Positions 1-7,310 of a stretch of 64,000 nt of DNA are shown one piece after another; position 1 is the first letter of the stretch, and each line of letters starts with the position of its first letter. Source of the DNA: Oscillospiraceae bacterium. Lineage in GTDB: Bacteria; Bacillota; Clostridia; Oscillospirales; Acutalibacteraceae. A model generated the notes under the pieces. That model was not told the DNA's origin. It did not search any database and was given only the letters and a program-made list of their open reading frames with translations. Made by a program: the position numbers and the translations under genes. The DNA lies in NCBI GenBank assembly GCA_029012445.1, contig JAQXMC010000033.1, positions 1-64,000 of the forward strand. The letters are read 5' to 3'.

Positions 1-145
1 TTTTGCCGCTACCGGGAGAGGACATGAGATTCAGCAAGTAAATGCCTTTCTCTTTCAGCTCCTGACGCAGTTTATCGGCCTGCACATCGTTGTTGGCAAA
101 AACACTTTGTTTGACCTCTAAAATTCTAACAGTTTCCAAACGCAT
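1..145 (-). CDS. hypB: Hydrogenase/urease nickel incorporation GTPase HypB (5' part only)
   Basis: Only the first 48 codons lie in the window; the gene runs off the left edge. HypB is a cytoplasmic GTPase that helps deliver nickel to [NiFe]-hydrogenase. The visible part has the typical N-terminal run (VRILEVKQSVFANNDVQAD) and ends in the start of the P-loop (SSPGSGK). The ATG at 145 is preceded by GAAAGGAG at a good distance, so the start is firm. A nickel-hydrogenase maturation locus probably lies beyond the left edge; that part is inference. Confidence 0.85.
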   Translation of the reverse strand, partial: MRLETVRILEVKQSVFANNDVQADKLRQELKEKGIYLLNLMSSPGSGK

Positions 146-192
146 TGCTCCTTTCTATTCATACCAGGAAAACGGTATTTTCTACTGATTAT

Positions 193-221
193 ATTTTAAT
201 ATTTCTTTTGATAATTGTCAA
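193..221 (-). promoter_or_regulatory. Likely sigma-A promoter for hypB
   Basis: On the minus strand a perfect -35 TTGACA (216-221) is followed after 17 bases by TAAAAT (193-198), about 50 bases before the hypB ATG. This is a pattern match only. Confidence 0.5.
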
Positions 222-361
222 TTCATTGCTGGAAATTCTATGTTTTGTCGTAAAAATATGTATGTGTTAAAATGATGTGACCCAAAAAGAAAGAGAAGTA
301 ACTTCAAAATATGGTATAATGAAATTGCTACAAACAATTAACCAAGAAAGAAGAACTTCTC

Positions 362-672
362 ATGAACATTTTAACACAAGAAGCAAGAAAAAAGCAAGAG
401 ATAGTCAAGCAAGCAATAAAAAGCGGAAAAAGCTATACAAGTAGGAAATATGGAGTAAGTTTGTCAACGTTGAAGCGTTGGTGCAAGAAATATGACGGAA
501 CATGGTAGTCAATGTTAGAAAAGTCCCATAGACCGCACAGCCACCCGAACAGGCACACCCCAAAAGAAGAAAAACAAATTAAAAATTCATTTAAAAAGTG
601 CTATGCCCGTTACGGATGGGATGGAGTATATGATGATCTGCTTCGTAAAGGCTATACAAGAAGCTTTTCTGT
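362..672 (+). pseudogene. Broken transposase/integrase-type IS gene (N-terminal remnant)
   Basis: Reading from ATG 362 gives a basic helix-turn-helix start (TQEARKKQEIVKQAIKSGKS, then KYGVSLSTLKRWCKKYDGTW) that resembles the N-terminus of DDE transposases of Clostridia insertion sequences. An in-frame TAG at 506-508 interrupts it. The same frame then continues (LEKSHRPHSHPNRHTPKEEK, then RYGWDGVYDDLLRKGYTRS) until about 672, where the similarity stops. The DDE catalytic domain is missing, so the copy is dead. The family assignment is from memory of the motif pattern; the exact IS family is not certain. Confidence 0.6.
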
Positions 673-795
673 AAATCCGGTATTTATGCGACTTTTTCGG
701 ACAAAAAATTTAGTCCTTTCGTGCGTCCCGTTCTTGCTGGATGGCGAGGTTTTCTCGTTTTGTCCATATATTTCAACGGGTAGTGGTAGGACTTA

Positions 796-838
796 AACCC
801 TCATTTTCGGTCGATTTTTCCGTTAATGAGGGTTGTTT
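796..838 (+). terminator. Hairpin, possible terminator
   Basis: AACCCTCATT (796-805) is matched perfectly by AATGAGGGTT (825-834), followed by GTTTTG. It could end a transcript of the transposase remnant. Confidence 0.45.
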
Positions 839-996
839 TGTATCAAATATGGTAGTTGTAAAGCAGGTCACAAAAATGGCTATCGCTAAACAACCGTAAA
901 TCGTTAAAAGGCTGATAAACACTGGGAAAATCAAAATGCAACGCTCGGTTTGGTAGTGTTGCATTGTATCAAAATAGCACTGTATTTTCAGATACG

Positions 997-1040
997 AATA
1001 TCCGTGAAGCCTTAAAAATAGGCCTTACGGATATTTTTTT
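997..1040 (+). terminator. Rho-independent terminator-like hairpin
   Basis: AATATCCGT (997-1005) pairs with ACGGATATT (1027-1035), with further imperfect pairing inside and a run of T after it. No gene is recognised immediately upstream. Confidence 0.5.
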
Positions 1041-1145
1041 GTTCTTTCGGCGCATTTGATCGGTTATATGACATGATGTCACAGAAAAATCGCTCAAAAA
1101 ATCGCTGCTCGCCGCATGGCTCTTCAATTCAAAATTTCTTAATTG

Positions 1146-1192
1146 AATCAAGGCACTTCCCATTTTTAGTGAAGTGCCTTGATTATTTTTTA
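1146..1192 (+). terminator. Rho-independent terminator-like hairpin
   Basis: A 14-base perfect inverted repeat (1146-1159 with 1171-1184) with an 11-base loop is followed by ATTTTTT on the plus strand. It has the form of a strong terminator, but no gene lies directly before it. Confidence 0.55.
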
Positions 1193-1257
1193 GGCTTATA
1201 GGTTACTCCCGGCATTTATTGCAGTGCTTTTTATTTTTGACGATTTCATTAAAATAT

Positions 1258-1286
1258 TTGAAATATTTATAAACAGATGGTATAAT
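1258..1286 (+). promoter_or_regulatory. Sigma-A promoter of the transporter-peptidase operon
   Basis: TTGAAA (1258-1263), 17 bases, TATAAT (1281-1286), with TG one base before the -10 (extended -10). It lies 32 bases before the ATG at 1318. Confidence 0.7.
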
Positions 1287-1317
1287 ATGTAAAAAATTGT
1301 TGAAAAGGAAATCTATT

Positions 1318-2712
1318 ATGTTAAAAGCATTACCCAAAACAAAAATGTATCGTTATTGCCTGGCCGATATTGCCAAGGGCCTTTTTAACGGTATGATAGG
1401 AAACTATTTGCTTTACTTTTTTCAGCCGACAGTCAAAAGCGGCTTGCCTAATCTTCTGCCCCAAAGCAAATTATTCGGATTTATCACGGTTATGGCTTTA
1501 ATCACGGGCATCGGTAAGATTGTTGATGCAGTTACAGATCCGTTAGTTGCGTCTCTATCCGACAAATGCAACCATAAGGACGGCAGGCGTATGCCGTTTT
1601 TGCGATACGCGGCGCTTCCCTATGCGCTTTCATTGCTGCTGGTTTTCTATGCGCCGTTTAAAGAAAATTCTGTGGCGAATGCAATCTGGGTTGGTTTCTT
1701 CCTTGTTGCATATTATGTATCATATACATTTTTCTTCATTCCCCGCAACGCTCTTGTGCCGGAAATTATTCCCGACGCTAATGTGCGTGTCGGTTACTAC
1801 ACTGTCAGCACAGTATTCTTTATGGGCTCAAGCGCCTTTATGTACGCCGCAACCTTGTTTGTGAATTTGCTGAAAAATGCGGGCTTGTCTCCGTTGTGGG
1901 CATGGCGGACAGTTTTCACCATTTTTGTTGCAATCGGTATTATTTGCCTTTTGCTAAGTGCATACGCCTTCGACGAAAAAGACTATGTTCAGAACAGCAC
2001 AAAGCCTAAGGACTCCGTTATTAAATCTTTTGGCTTAGTTTTAAGAAACCGTAATTTTGTGATTTTCAGTCTGGGAGATTTGTTCAGCTTTATTTCCCTG
2101 TGCTTCTTTGAAACAGCAATGCTTTACTACATAACTATGCTGTTGAATATTGAAGAAAGTCAAGTGTTTTATGTTCTGCTCGCAGCAATCGCAACCGCGA
2201 TTTGCCTGTTCCCCGTTATTGTAAAGATTTCGAGAAAATATAACAAAAAAATCCCCCTGCTCATAGCAAGTGCTGTCTTTACCGTAGTATTTGCGTTGAT
2301 TTATATCGGTGATAAAGTTGCCGCAATGTTCGTCGGCCACGAATTAGTTCTCGGTATCATATTCGGAATATTGGTTGCTTACCCCTTTGCCGCTATCAAT
2401 ATTCTTCCGCAGTCCGTTATTTCCGATATCATTCAATTGGATTGTCTGGAGAGCGGAGTGAACAGAGAGGGAATATTCTCAGCAGTTAAAACGTTTCTTG
2501 AAAAAATAGCCGTCAGTGTTGCCATGATAATCGTGTCGAGCGTATTGGCAATCGGCGCTGTAAGCGGCGAGTCCGTCGGCATGCAGGGTGTTAAACTCAC
2601 CGGTGCGTGTGCCGGTGTATTCAGTCTCCTGTCTTTAATTATGTTTATTGTTTATGACGATAAAAAGGTTACCGAAGGCATTAAAAAGTATAATAACAGA
2701 GGCGATAATTAA
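1318..2712 (+). CDS. GPH-family (MFS) cation:sugar-type symporter
   Basis: A 464-residue polytopic membrane protein with about twelve hydrophobic segments. The signature of the glycoside-pentoside-hexuronide:cation symporter family is visible near residue 75 (SLSDKCNHKDGRRMPFLRY). Such proteins import sugars or glycosides with Na+ or H+; the substrate cannot be read from sequence. A TTG in the same frame at 1297 would add seven residues, but the ATG at 1318 has AAAGGAA at the right distance and is preferred. The stop overlaps the start of the next gene by one base, so the two are translationally coupled. The peptidase and hydrolase downstream suggest that the cargo may be an amide or peptide conjugate rather than a plain sugar; this is inference. 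Confidence 0.85.
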   Translation: MLKALPKTKMYRYCLADIAKGLFNGMIGNYLLYFFQPTVKSGLPNLLPQSKLFGFITVMALITGIGKIVDAVTDPLVASLSDKCNHKDGRRMPFLRYAALPYALSLLLVFYAPFKENSVANAIWVGFFLVAYYVSYTFFFIPRNALVPEIIPDANVRVGYYTVSTVFFMGSSAFMYAATLFVNLLKNAGLSPLWAWRTVFTIFVAIGIICLLLSAYAFDEKDYVQNSTKPKDSVIKSFGLVLRNRNFVIFSLGDLFSFISLCFFETAMLYYITMLLNIEESQVFYVLLAAIATAICLFPVIVKISRKYNKKIPLLIASAVFTVVFALIYIGDKVAAMFVGHELVLGIIFGILVAYPFAAINILPQSVISDIIQLDCLESGVNREGIFSAVKTFLEKIAVSVAMIIVSSVLAIGAVSGESVGMQGVKLTGACAGVFSLLSLIMFIVYDDKKVTEGIKKYNNRGDN

Positions 2713-4091
2713 TGAAAAAACATATTTTAGCACCGGAAGAAAACAGAAAAAATGTTTCGGCTGAATTGCTTGAGAGTTATACCGATACACTGTCACAAAT
2801 GATTAATTGTAAAACAGTGTTTACTCATGACAACAATAACCGGGCAGAATTTGAAAAGTTTTATAAAATTATTGAAGAGCGCTTTCCCGTTCTTACAGAA
2901 AAGGCCGAGCGTCTGACTTTCGGCAGTGGATGCTTTGTATACATAATACACGGCAAGAATGCTCAAAAAAACATTATGCTCATGTCGCATCACGATGTTG
3001 TTGACGGCGGTGATGATTGGAATACAGATCCGTTTTGCGCAACCATCAAGGACGGCGCTATGTATGGCAGAGGTACCATTGACACAAAAACGCCGTTATT
3101 CGCGGAGCTTCAGGCGTGTGAGGAATTATTAAAAGAGGGTTATTCCTTTGACGGTATAAATCTTTATATAGGCTCCTCCAATAATGAGGAACTTTGTGGC
3201 GACGGAATGGTGCTTGCAACGCAGTATTTTAAAGAAAACGGTATTCATTTTGAGGCCGTTTTTGATGAGGGCGGCGCAATCACTACCGGTATGGTTCCGA
3301 GCGTTAAAGAAAAAAGCGCTATGGTTGCCGTTCACGAAAAGAGCAGACATGTGTACCGTTGTATTGCCAAGAAAGTCCGGAAAGGACACGGAGGCTTAAA
3401 TCAGACAAGCACTAACACAATTTCGCAAATGACCGCTTTTATTCAAGAGGTTGAGAACAGCAAAATCTACAAGAGTGATTTATCAAGCGAAGTCCGGGGC
3501 ACATTTGAAACTCACGCACCATATATGCAATTCCCCCTGAACATTGTGATGGGTAATATAAAATTATTTGCTCCCGTAATTAAAAAGGTAATGCAAAAAA
3601 TTCCGCAGGCAAAGCCCATGCTCTCAACAAGCATTGCTTTTACAACAATTTCGGGCGGTTCCGAAGTTGACCCGCAAATTGCGGCGCAAGAGGTCACGGC
3701 AACAATGTTCCTGCGTTGTGTCAGAGAGGATGACCTCTATAAAGGCCTTGAAAAAATAAAGAAAATTGCTTCAAAACACGGTATAGAAATTGAAGAAGTT
3801 GAACGTGATTATTGCCGCCCGACAGATTATAAAACCCCACAATTCAGACTGCTTGAAAGCGTTATCGATGATGTTTTTCCCGATGTAATTGTTGCGCCGT
3901 TCCTTTTGGTGGCAGGAACTGACGCAAGGCGCTTCACAGATGTTGCGGACAATATATTCCGCTTTGCGCCGATTGATCTGGATACAGCGCAATATGCGTC
4001 TGTTCACGGAGCAAACGAGCATATTAAAATTCAGAATGTCGGACAATGTGTCTGCTTTTATAAAGAATTAATAAAGAAAATATCAGATTAA
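2712..4091 (+). CDS. M20-family metallopeptidase (carboxypeptidase/deacylase-like)
   Basis: A 459-residue cytoplasmic enzyme of the M20 zinc peptidase family, which cleaves amide bonds of dipeptides or N-acyl amino acids. Metal and catalytic motifs are in place: SHHDVVDGG near residue 94, GRGTIDTK near 118, the paired glutamates of NNEELCGDG near 157, DEGGAI near 181, and a late His in SVHGANEH. A lid domain fits the middle third. The start overlaps the stop of the transporter gene. Its place between a symporter and an ATC-hydrolase-family protein suggests that it processes the imported compound. M20 members differ widely, so the substrate remains open. Confidence 0.85.
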   Translation: MKKHILAPEENRKNVSAELLESYTDTLSQMINCKTVFTHDNNNRAEFEKFYKIIEERFPVLTEKAERLTFGSGCFVYIIHGKNAQKNIMLMSHHDVVDGGDDWNTDPFCATIKDGAMYGRGTIDTKTPLFAELQACEELLKEGYSFDGINLYIGSSNNEELCGDGMVLATQYFKENGIHFEAVFDEGGAITTGMVPSVKEKSAMVAVHEKSRHVYRCIAKKVRKGHGGLNQTSTNTISQMTAFIQEVENSKIYKSDLSSEVRGTFETHAPYMQFPLNIVMGNIKLFAPVIKKVMQKIPQAKPMLSTSIAFTTISGGSEVDPQIAAQEVTATMFLRCVREDDLYKGLEKIKKIASKHGIEIEEVERDYCRPTDYKTPQFRLLESVIDDVFPDVIVAPFLLVAGTDARRFTDVADNIFRFAPIDLDTAQYASVHGANEHIKIQNVGQCVCFYKELIKKISD

Positions 4092-4105
4092 AGATGGGGT
4101 AAAAA

Positions 4106-4606
4106 ATGAGTATTAAAAACGAACCGAAAATTAAAACACCGATAACTGTTACAATCAGAGAACTGCTTGAGCACAGAGCTTTATGGATGTATTTTCTTTG
4201 CGACGAGGCGAATAAAAAAGGGCTCTCACCAACCGATTACGCTCCTGATGCAATTAAGCGCTGCGGACTGTATCAAGGTGCGCTGCTGCGTGAAAAGGGC
4301 AAGAAGGGCGATTCCTTAAAAGGGTTAAAGAAATCACTTTTTTCAATTTTTGCACAAGCGGTTTTTGAAATGAAAATCAAACAATGCGATGATGACCATT
4401 TATTTATTGATTTCCATTATTGCCCGCTTGTAAAGGCCTGGCAAAAGCAGGGCTGTACCGATGAAGAAATCAGAGTGCTTTGCGACCATGCCATGTGTGG
4501 CGACAGAGGAATTGCTGAAAGCTTTGGCTGTGTGCTTGATTTGCCCAAAACAATTGCTCGCGGTGATGATATTTGTGAAATTCGTTTCCACCGCCCCGGT
4601 AAATAA
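4106..4606 (+). CDS. L-2-amino-thiazoline-4-carboxylic acid hydrolase family protein
   Basis: A 166-residue cytoplasmic protein. The C-terminal third (LCDHAMCGDRGIAESFG, then a Leu-Pro-Lys-Thr-Ile-Ala-Arg-Gly-Asp segment and CEIRFHR) is the typical ending of the ATC-hydrolase family, named after an enzyme that opens a thiazoline ring to give S-carbamoyl-cysteine. Most members are uncharacterised. The gene starts 14 bases after the M20 peptidase with a GATGGGGT-type ribosome binding site and closes the operon. A role in opening a heterocyclic product released by the peptidase is possible but is inference. Confidence 0.75.
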   Translation: MSIKNEPKIKTPITVTIRELLEHRALWMYFLCDEANKKGLSPTDYAPDAIKRCGLYQGALLREKGKKGDSLKGLKKSLFSIFAQAVFEMKIKQCDDDHLFIDFHYCPLVKAWQKQGCTDEEIRVLCDHAMCGDRGIAESFGCVLDLPKTIARGDDICEIRFHRPGK

Positions 4607-4611
4607 TTCAC

Positions 4612-4700
4612 ACGAGACTTTAAGAACAGCCTGAAACTGAATTTTAAACTTAACATGACATAAAATTCAGTTCCTATAATTTCAGCAATTCAAGTCTCGT
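4612..4700. repeat. Nested triple inverted repeat after the ATC-hydrolase gene
   Basis: Three pairs of arms are nested around one centre: ACGAGACTT (4612-4620) with AAGTCTCGT (4692-4700); CTGAAA (4631-4636) with TTTCAG (4680-4685); CTGAATTTTA (4637-4646) with TAAAATTCAG (4661-4670). It lies within 10 bases of the stop codon and has no T-run of its own. It may be an mRNA 3' structure or a miniature mobile element. Confidence 0.6.
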
Positions 4701-4720
4701 ATTAACACTCGCACTTTAAT

Positions 4721-4757
4721 AACGGATATAGCTTAAAAACAGTTATATCCGTTTTTA
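4721..4757 (+). terminator. Terminator of the transporter-peptidase operon
   Basis: AACGGATATA (4721-4730) pairs with TATATCCGTT (4744-4753), followed by TTT. It is the first classic terminator after the three-gene operon. Confidence 0.7.
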
Positions 4758-4810
4758 TTATCTATAATAATTTCCATTGCGCCGCCCTGTTGATAATATA
4801 GGCAATATCC

Positions 4811-4839
4811 TTGACCGAATCGGAAAAATATGCTATTAT
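4811..4839 (+). promoter_or_regulatory. Likely promoter of the sialidase-like gene
   Basis: TTGACC (4811-4816), 17 bases, TATTAT (4834-4839), about 40 bases before the ATG at 4882. Confidence 0.55.
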
Positions 4840-4881
4840 TTTATTGCATTTAGAACAAAATTATATTTAAGGAGAAAGTTT

Positions 4882-5913
4882 ATGTTTAGAAGGATCATTT
4901 CGTTTCTCGCTTCCGTAATAATGCTTATCGGCGTTTCACCGTGCGCAGCAAAGGAGATAATCGTATCTTCTGAGAGAGAACTCATCTTCACTGAAAAACC
5001 GACGGAAAGCTGCCACGCTTCAACCGTTTTGCCACTTGACAACGGAACTGTCGTCGCCGCCTGGTTTGCAGGTACCAAGGAGAAAGCCGATGATGTCGTC
5101 ATTCTGACTTCAGTGCGAACCGAAAACGGCTGGAGCGAGCCTGTTAAAGTTTCTGCCGAAGAAAACACAGCTCACTGGAATCCCGTTTTGTTCGAGCTTT
5201 CCGACGGCACTGTTGCGCTTTATTTCAAGGTCGGCAAAGAAATTGCTTCATGGAAGACCTATGTTTGCTATTCGTCCGACGCAATGGCATGGAGCGAGCC
5301 TGAAGAGCTTGTTCCCGGCGACACGAGCGGCGGAAGAGGTCCTGTTAAAAACAAACCTTTGAGACTGAACAGCGGAGCTATCCTTGCGCCTGCGTCAGAT
5401 GAAAGCGGAAAAACATGGCGCGCCTTTGTCGACATCTCAAACGATGACGGAAAAACATGGGAAAGAACCGACTTTATTGAAGCGAAGCTCGGTGTGATAG
5501 ATATTCCGATGATCCAGCCGACACTCTGGCAGTCAAAGGACGGTTCCGTTCATATGTTCACAAGAACTAAGGCGGGAAAAATATATCGCAGTGATTCGTT
5601 TGATGAAGGCAAAACCTGGTCAGAAGCGTATCCGACCGCGATTGGGAACAACAACAGCGGAATTGATCTTGACACCGACAGTGATGGCAGAATTTTCCTT
5701 GTCTGCAATCCTCATTCAGCCCAGGGAATACGCACTCCCCTTTCGCTTCTGGTTTCGACCGACGACGGAAAAAGCTTCAAACGGATAATGAACCTTGAAG
5801 CCGGCCTCGGAGAGTATTCCTATCCGGCAATCGTGATAAGGGGCGACACGATACACATAACATATACATATGAGCGGGATTACATTGTTTATCGTCAGAT
5901 AAAGATAAAGTGA
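4882..5913 (+). CDS. Secreted sialidase-family (BNR/Asp-box) protein
   Basis: A 343-residue protein with a signal peptide (FRRIISFLASVIMLIGV, cleavage near residue 23) and a six-bladed propeller of the BNR_2 sialidase type. Visible signs are the CHASTVLPLDNG segment near the start of the mature protein, RGPVKNKP in the middle, and Asp-box repeats SNDDGKTW, SFDEGKTW and STDDGKSF. Family members are exo-sialidases or related glycan hydrolases, so this one may act on host or dietary glycans outside the cell. The ATG at 4882 follows AAGGAG at a good distance and opens a clean signal peptide; an upstream ATG at 4777 in the same frame has neither. It is a single-gene unit between a terminator and a promoter. 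The true sugar specificity is open. Confidence 0.75.
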   Translation: MFRRIISFLASVIMLIGVSPCAAKEIIVSSERELIFTEKPTESCHASTVLPLDNGTVVAAWFAGTKEKADDVVILTSVRTENGWSEPVKVSAEENTAHWNPVLFELSDGTVALYFKVGKEIASWKTYVCYSSDAMAWSEPEELVPGDTSGGRGPVKNKPLRLNSGAILAPASDESGKTWRAFVDISNDDGKTWERTDFIEAKLGVIDIPMIQPTLWQSKDGSVHMFTRTKAGKIYRSDSFDEGKTWSEAYPTAIGNNNSGIDLDTDSDGRIFLVCNPHSAQGIRTPLSLLVSTDDGKSFKRIMNLEAGLGEYSYPAIVIRGDTIHITYTYERDYIVYRQIKIK

Positions 5914-5934
5914 AGCCTTTAAAATTTCTCAGCA

Positions 5935-5976
5935 AAAATCAGGTACGCGCCGACTTACTGCGTACCTGATTTTTTA
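5935..5976 (+). terminator. Terminator of the sialidase-like gene
   Basis: A 12-base perfect inverted repeat (5937-5948 with 5960-5971) is followed by TTTTT. Confidence 0.8.
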
Positions 5977-6020
5977 TCAAAAAATTTTTTGAAAAAACAT
6001 CGTAAAAATCAAAAATTCTA

Positions 6021-6049
6021 TTGACTTGCAGCTGAAAATAGTGTATCAT
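6021..6049 (+). promoter_or_regulatory. Promoter of tRNA-Ala
   Basis: TTGACT (6021-6026), 17 bases, TATCAT (6044-6049), 25 bases before the tRNA. Confidence 0.6.
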
Positions 6050-6073
6050 ACATCGGTAATGTGAATGACACAT

Positions 6074-6149
<76 letters not shown>

Positions 6150-6153
6150 GATT

Positions 6154-6192
6154 ATCCGCAAAGGTCTTATTTCAAGACTTTGCGGATATTTT
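6154..6192 (+). terminator. Terminator of tRNA-Ala
   Basis: ATCCGCAAAGGTCTT (6154-6168) pairs with AAGACTTTGCGGAT (6174-6187) with one bulged base, followed by ATTTTC. It begins five bases after the tRNA. Confidence 0.7.
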
Positions 6193-6218
6193 CATATTAT
6201 GCCTTTAGGCAGAAATAA

Positions 6219-6253
6219 AACCCGCAAGCCTATATCACAAGGCTTTGCGGGTT
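6219..6253 (-). terminator. Terminator at the end of the large minus-strand operon
   Basis: AACCCGCAAGCC and GGCTTTGCGGGTT form a hairpin. On the minus strand it is followed by TTTTATTT, just after the stop of the TRIC-type channel gene. Confidence 0.7.
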
Positions 6254-6257
6254 AAAA

Positions 6258-6941
6258 TTATTCTTTTTTCTTTTCTGCTTTATGTATGTCTGCTTCAATA
6301 TGGACTTTCGGCAAACTCCATTTAAAGTGCGTAGCTAACATTCTGATAACAAAAGTGACAAGCATTGCGGCAATTATCGAATACATATTCTTCGCGCCGT
6401 AATGAATCATCACATAATATGTGCACGAGCCGAGTATCGACGCCAGAGCATATATATGCTTTCTGAAAATCAGCGGCGTGCTCATGCTCATAATGTCACG
6501 AAGAACTCCCCCGCCGACGCCGGTCAGCGTACCTAAAAAGATACATAAAAACGCATTATCACTGTGCCCCGCGCCCATCGCTATGCTGACGCCCAAAACC
6601 GAAAATACGCCAAGGCCGATAGCATCGAATATGTTGTTGATAAAATTTATCAGCTCAAGATTAAGACTGAATTTTTCTTTTGCAACATAAGCCACAGTGA
6701 ATATTCCAAGCGATGTCAAGGCCGCAAGCAGAACATATTCATAGCTGTAAAACATGCTCGGCGGCAAGGAACCGATAAGTATATCTCTGATAACTCCACC
6801 GCCAAGCGCCGTGGTTATGCCCATAATTGTCACGCCGAAAACATCAAGGTCGCGCTTTATTGCGGTTATTGAGCCTGTGACCGCAAAAGCAAAAACTCCG
6901 ATCAGCTCAAGCGCATAAAATATTGTTCCACCGACATCCAT
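6258..6941 (-). CDS. TRIC/UPF0126 family membrane protein (YicG-like)
   Basis: A 227-residue integral membrane protein with two internal repeats, each holding a GGGxxRDI motif (GGGVIRDI and GGGVLRDI), the hallmark of the UPF0126/TRIC family. Bacterial members are described as trimeric monovalent cation channels or glycine transporters. Seven hydrophobic segments can be seen. A GTG three codons upstream lies directly against the ACGGAG ribosome binding site, so the ATG at 6941 with eight-base spacing is chosen. It follows spoVM by 22 bases and probably shares its transcript. Confidence 0.8.
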   Translation of the reverse strand: MDVGGTIFYALELIGVFAFAVTGSITAIKRDLDVFGVTIMGITTALGGGVIRDILIGSLPPSMFYSYEYVLLAALTSLGIFTVAYVAKEKFSLNLELINFINNIFDAIGLGVFSVLGVSIAMGAGHSDNAFLCIFLGTLTGVGGGVLRDIMSMSTPLIFRKHIYALASILGSCTYYVMIHYGAKNMYSIIAAMLVTFVIRMLATHFKWSLPKVHIEADIHKAEKKKE

Positions 6942-6963
6942 TAGCCACACTCCGTTGGATTTT

Positions 6964-7047
6964 CTATTCTTCTTCCTTTTTGATCTTAAATATCATTCTT
7001 AAAACGCCCTTTAACAGCTTGGGACTTCTCACAACAACGACTTTCAT
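6964..7047 (-). CDS. spoVM: Stage V sporulation protein SpoVM
   Basis: A 27-residue gene. The peptide begins MKVVVVRSPKLLKGVLR and ends IKKEEE: a short amphipathic helix with the conserved Pro and basic face. In Bacillus, SpoVM marks the convex forespore membrane and anchors the coat base with SpoIVA. The ATG at 7047 follows a strong GGAGGT. Downstream of prkC and rsgA is the usual place of spoVM in Firmicutes, which supports the call strongly. Confidence 0.85.
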   Translation of the reverse strand: MKVVVVRSPKLLKGVLRMIFKIKKEEE

Positions 7048-7098
7048 ATAACAAACCTCCGAAATTCTGCCGTTTCAGCTTTCTGCGTTTATGTTGCT

Positions 7099-7242
7099 CT
7101 ATCTTGTTACGATGATGCCAAGAGCTATAAGCGCAACAGCCAAAACGAATATAAGAAATTTTGTCGGAAAGCACAGCCCGAGCAACAAGCCGACTCCGAA
7201 AGCCGCAAACGCAATTCCTGCGCATTTGCCCTTTGAGCACAC
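7099..7242 (-). CDS. Small two-helix membrane protein, unknown function
   Basis: A 47-residue reading frame starts at GTG 7242, eight bases after AGAGG, and ends at TAG 7099-7101. It opens with VCSKGKCAG and then runs through two hydrophobic segments rich in Gly, Ala and Leu, ending IIVTR. The frame has no internal stop, the hydrophobic pattern is clean and it fits tightly between rsgA and spoVM, so it is probably real. I do not recognise a family. A longer frame from ATG 7264 overlaps it but looks like a shadow (many Arg and Cys, no pattern). Confidence 0.6.
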   Translation of the reverse strand: MCSKGKCAGIAFAAFGVGLLLGLCFPTKFLIFVLAVALIALGIIVTR

Positions 7243-7310
7243 ATATAACACCTCTTTTCTGCACTTTCTGTTACATTATATGCATTGAGGTGAAAATGTG
7301 ATAAAAAGCG

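Larger units (their letters stand above)
673..1257. other. Gene-free stretch with three hairpins
   Basis: Between the broken transposase and the promoter of the transporter operon I see no open reading frame with a convincing ribosome binding site or recognisable protein. The stretch holds three separate inverted repeats (see the terminator entries). It is probably a decayed mobile-element junction. Confidence 0.5.

Noticed and set aside
773..1163. Two minus-strand frames of 63 and 64 residues
   Set aside because: They run through the hairpins and have no ribosome binding site or recognisable motif.
7091..7288. 65-residue plus-strand frame opposite the small membrane gene
   Set aside because: The minus-strand frame 7099-7242 has a ribosome binding site and a clean hydrophobic pattern; the plus frame is its complement.
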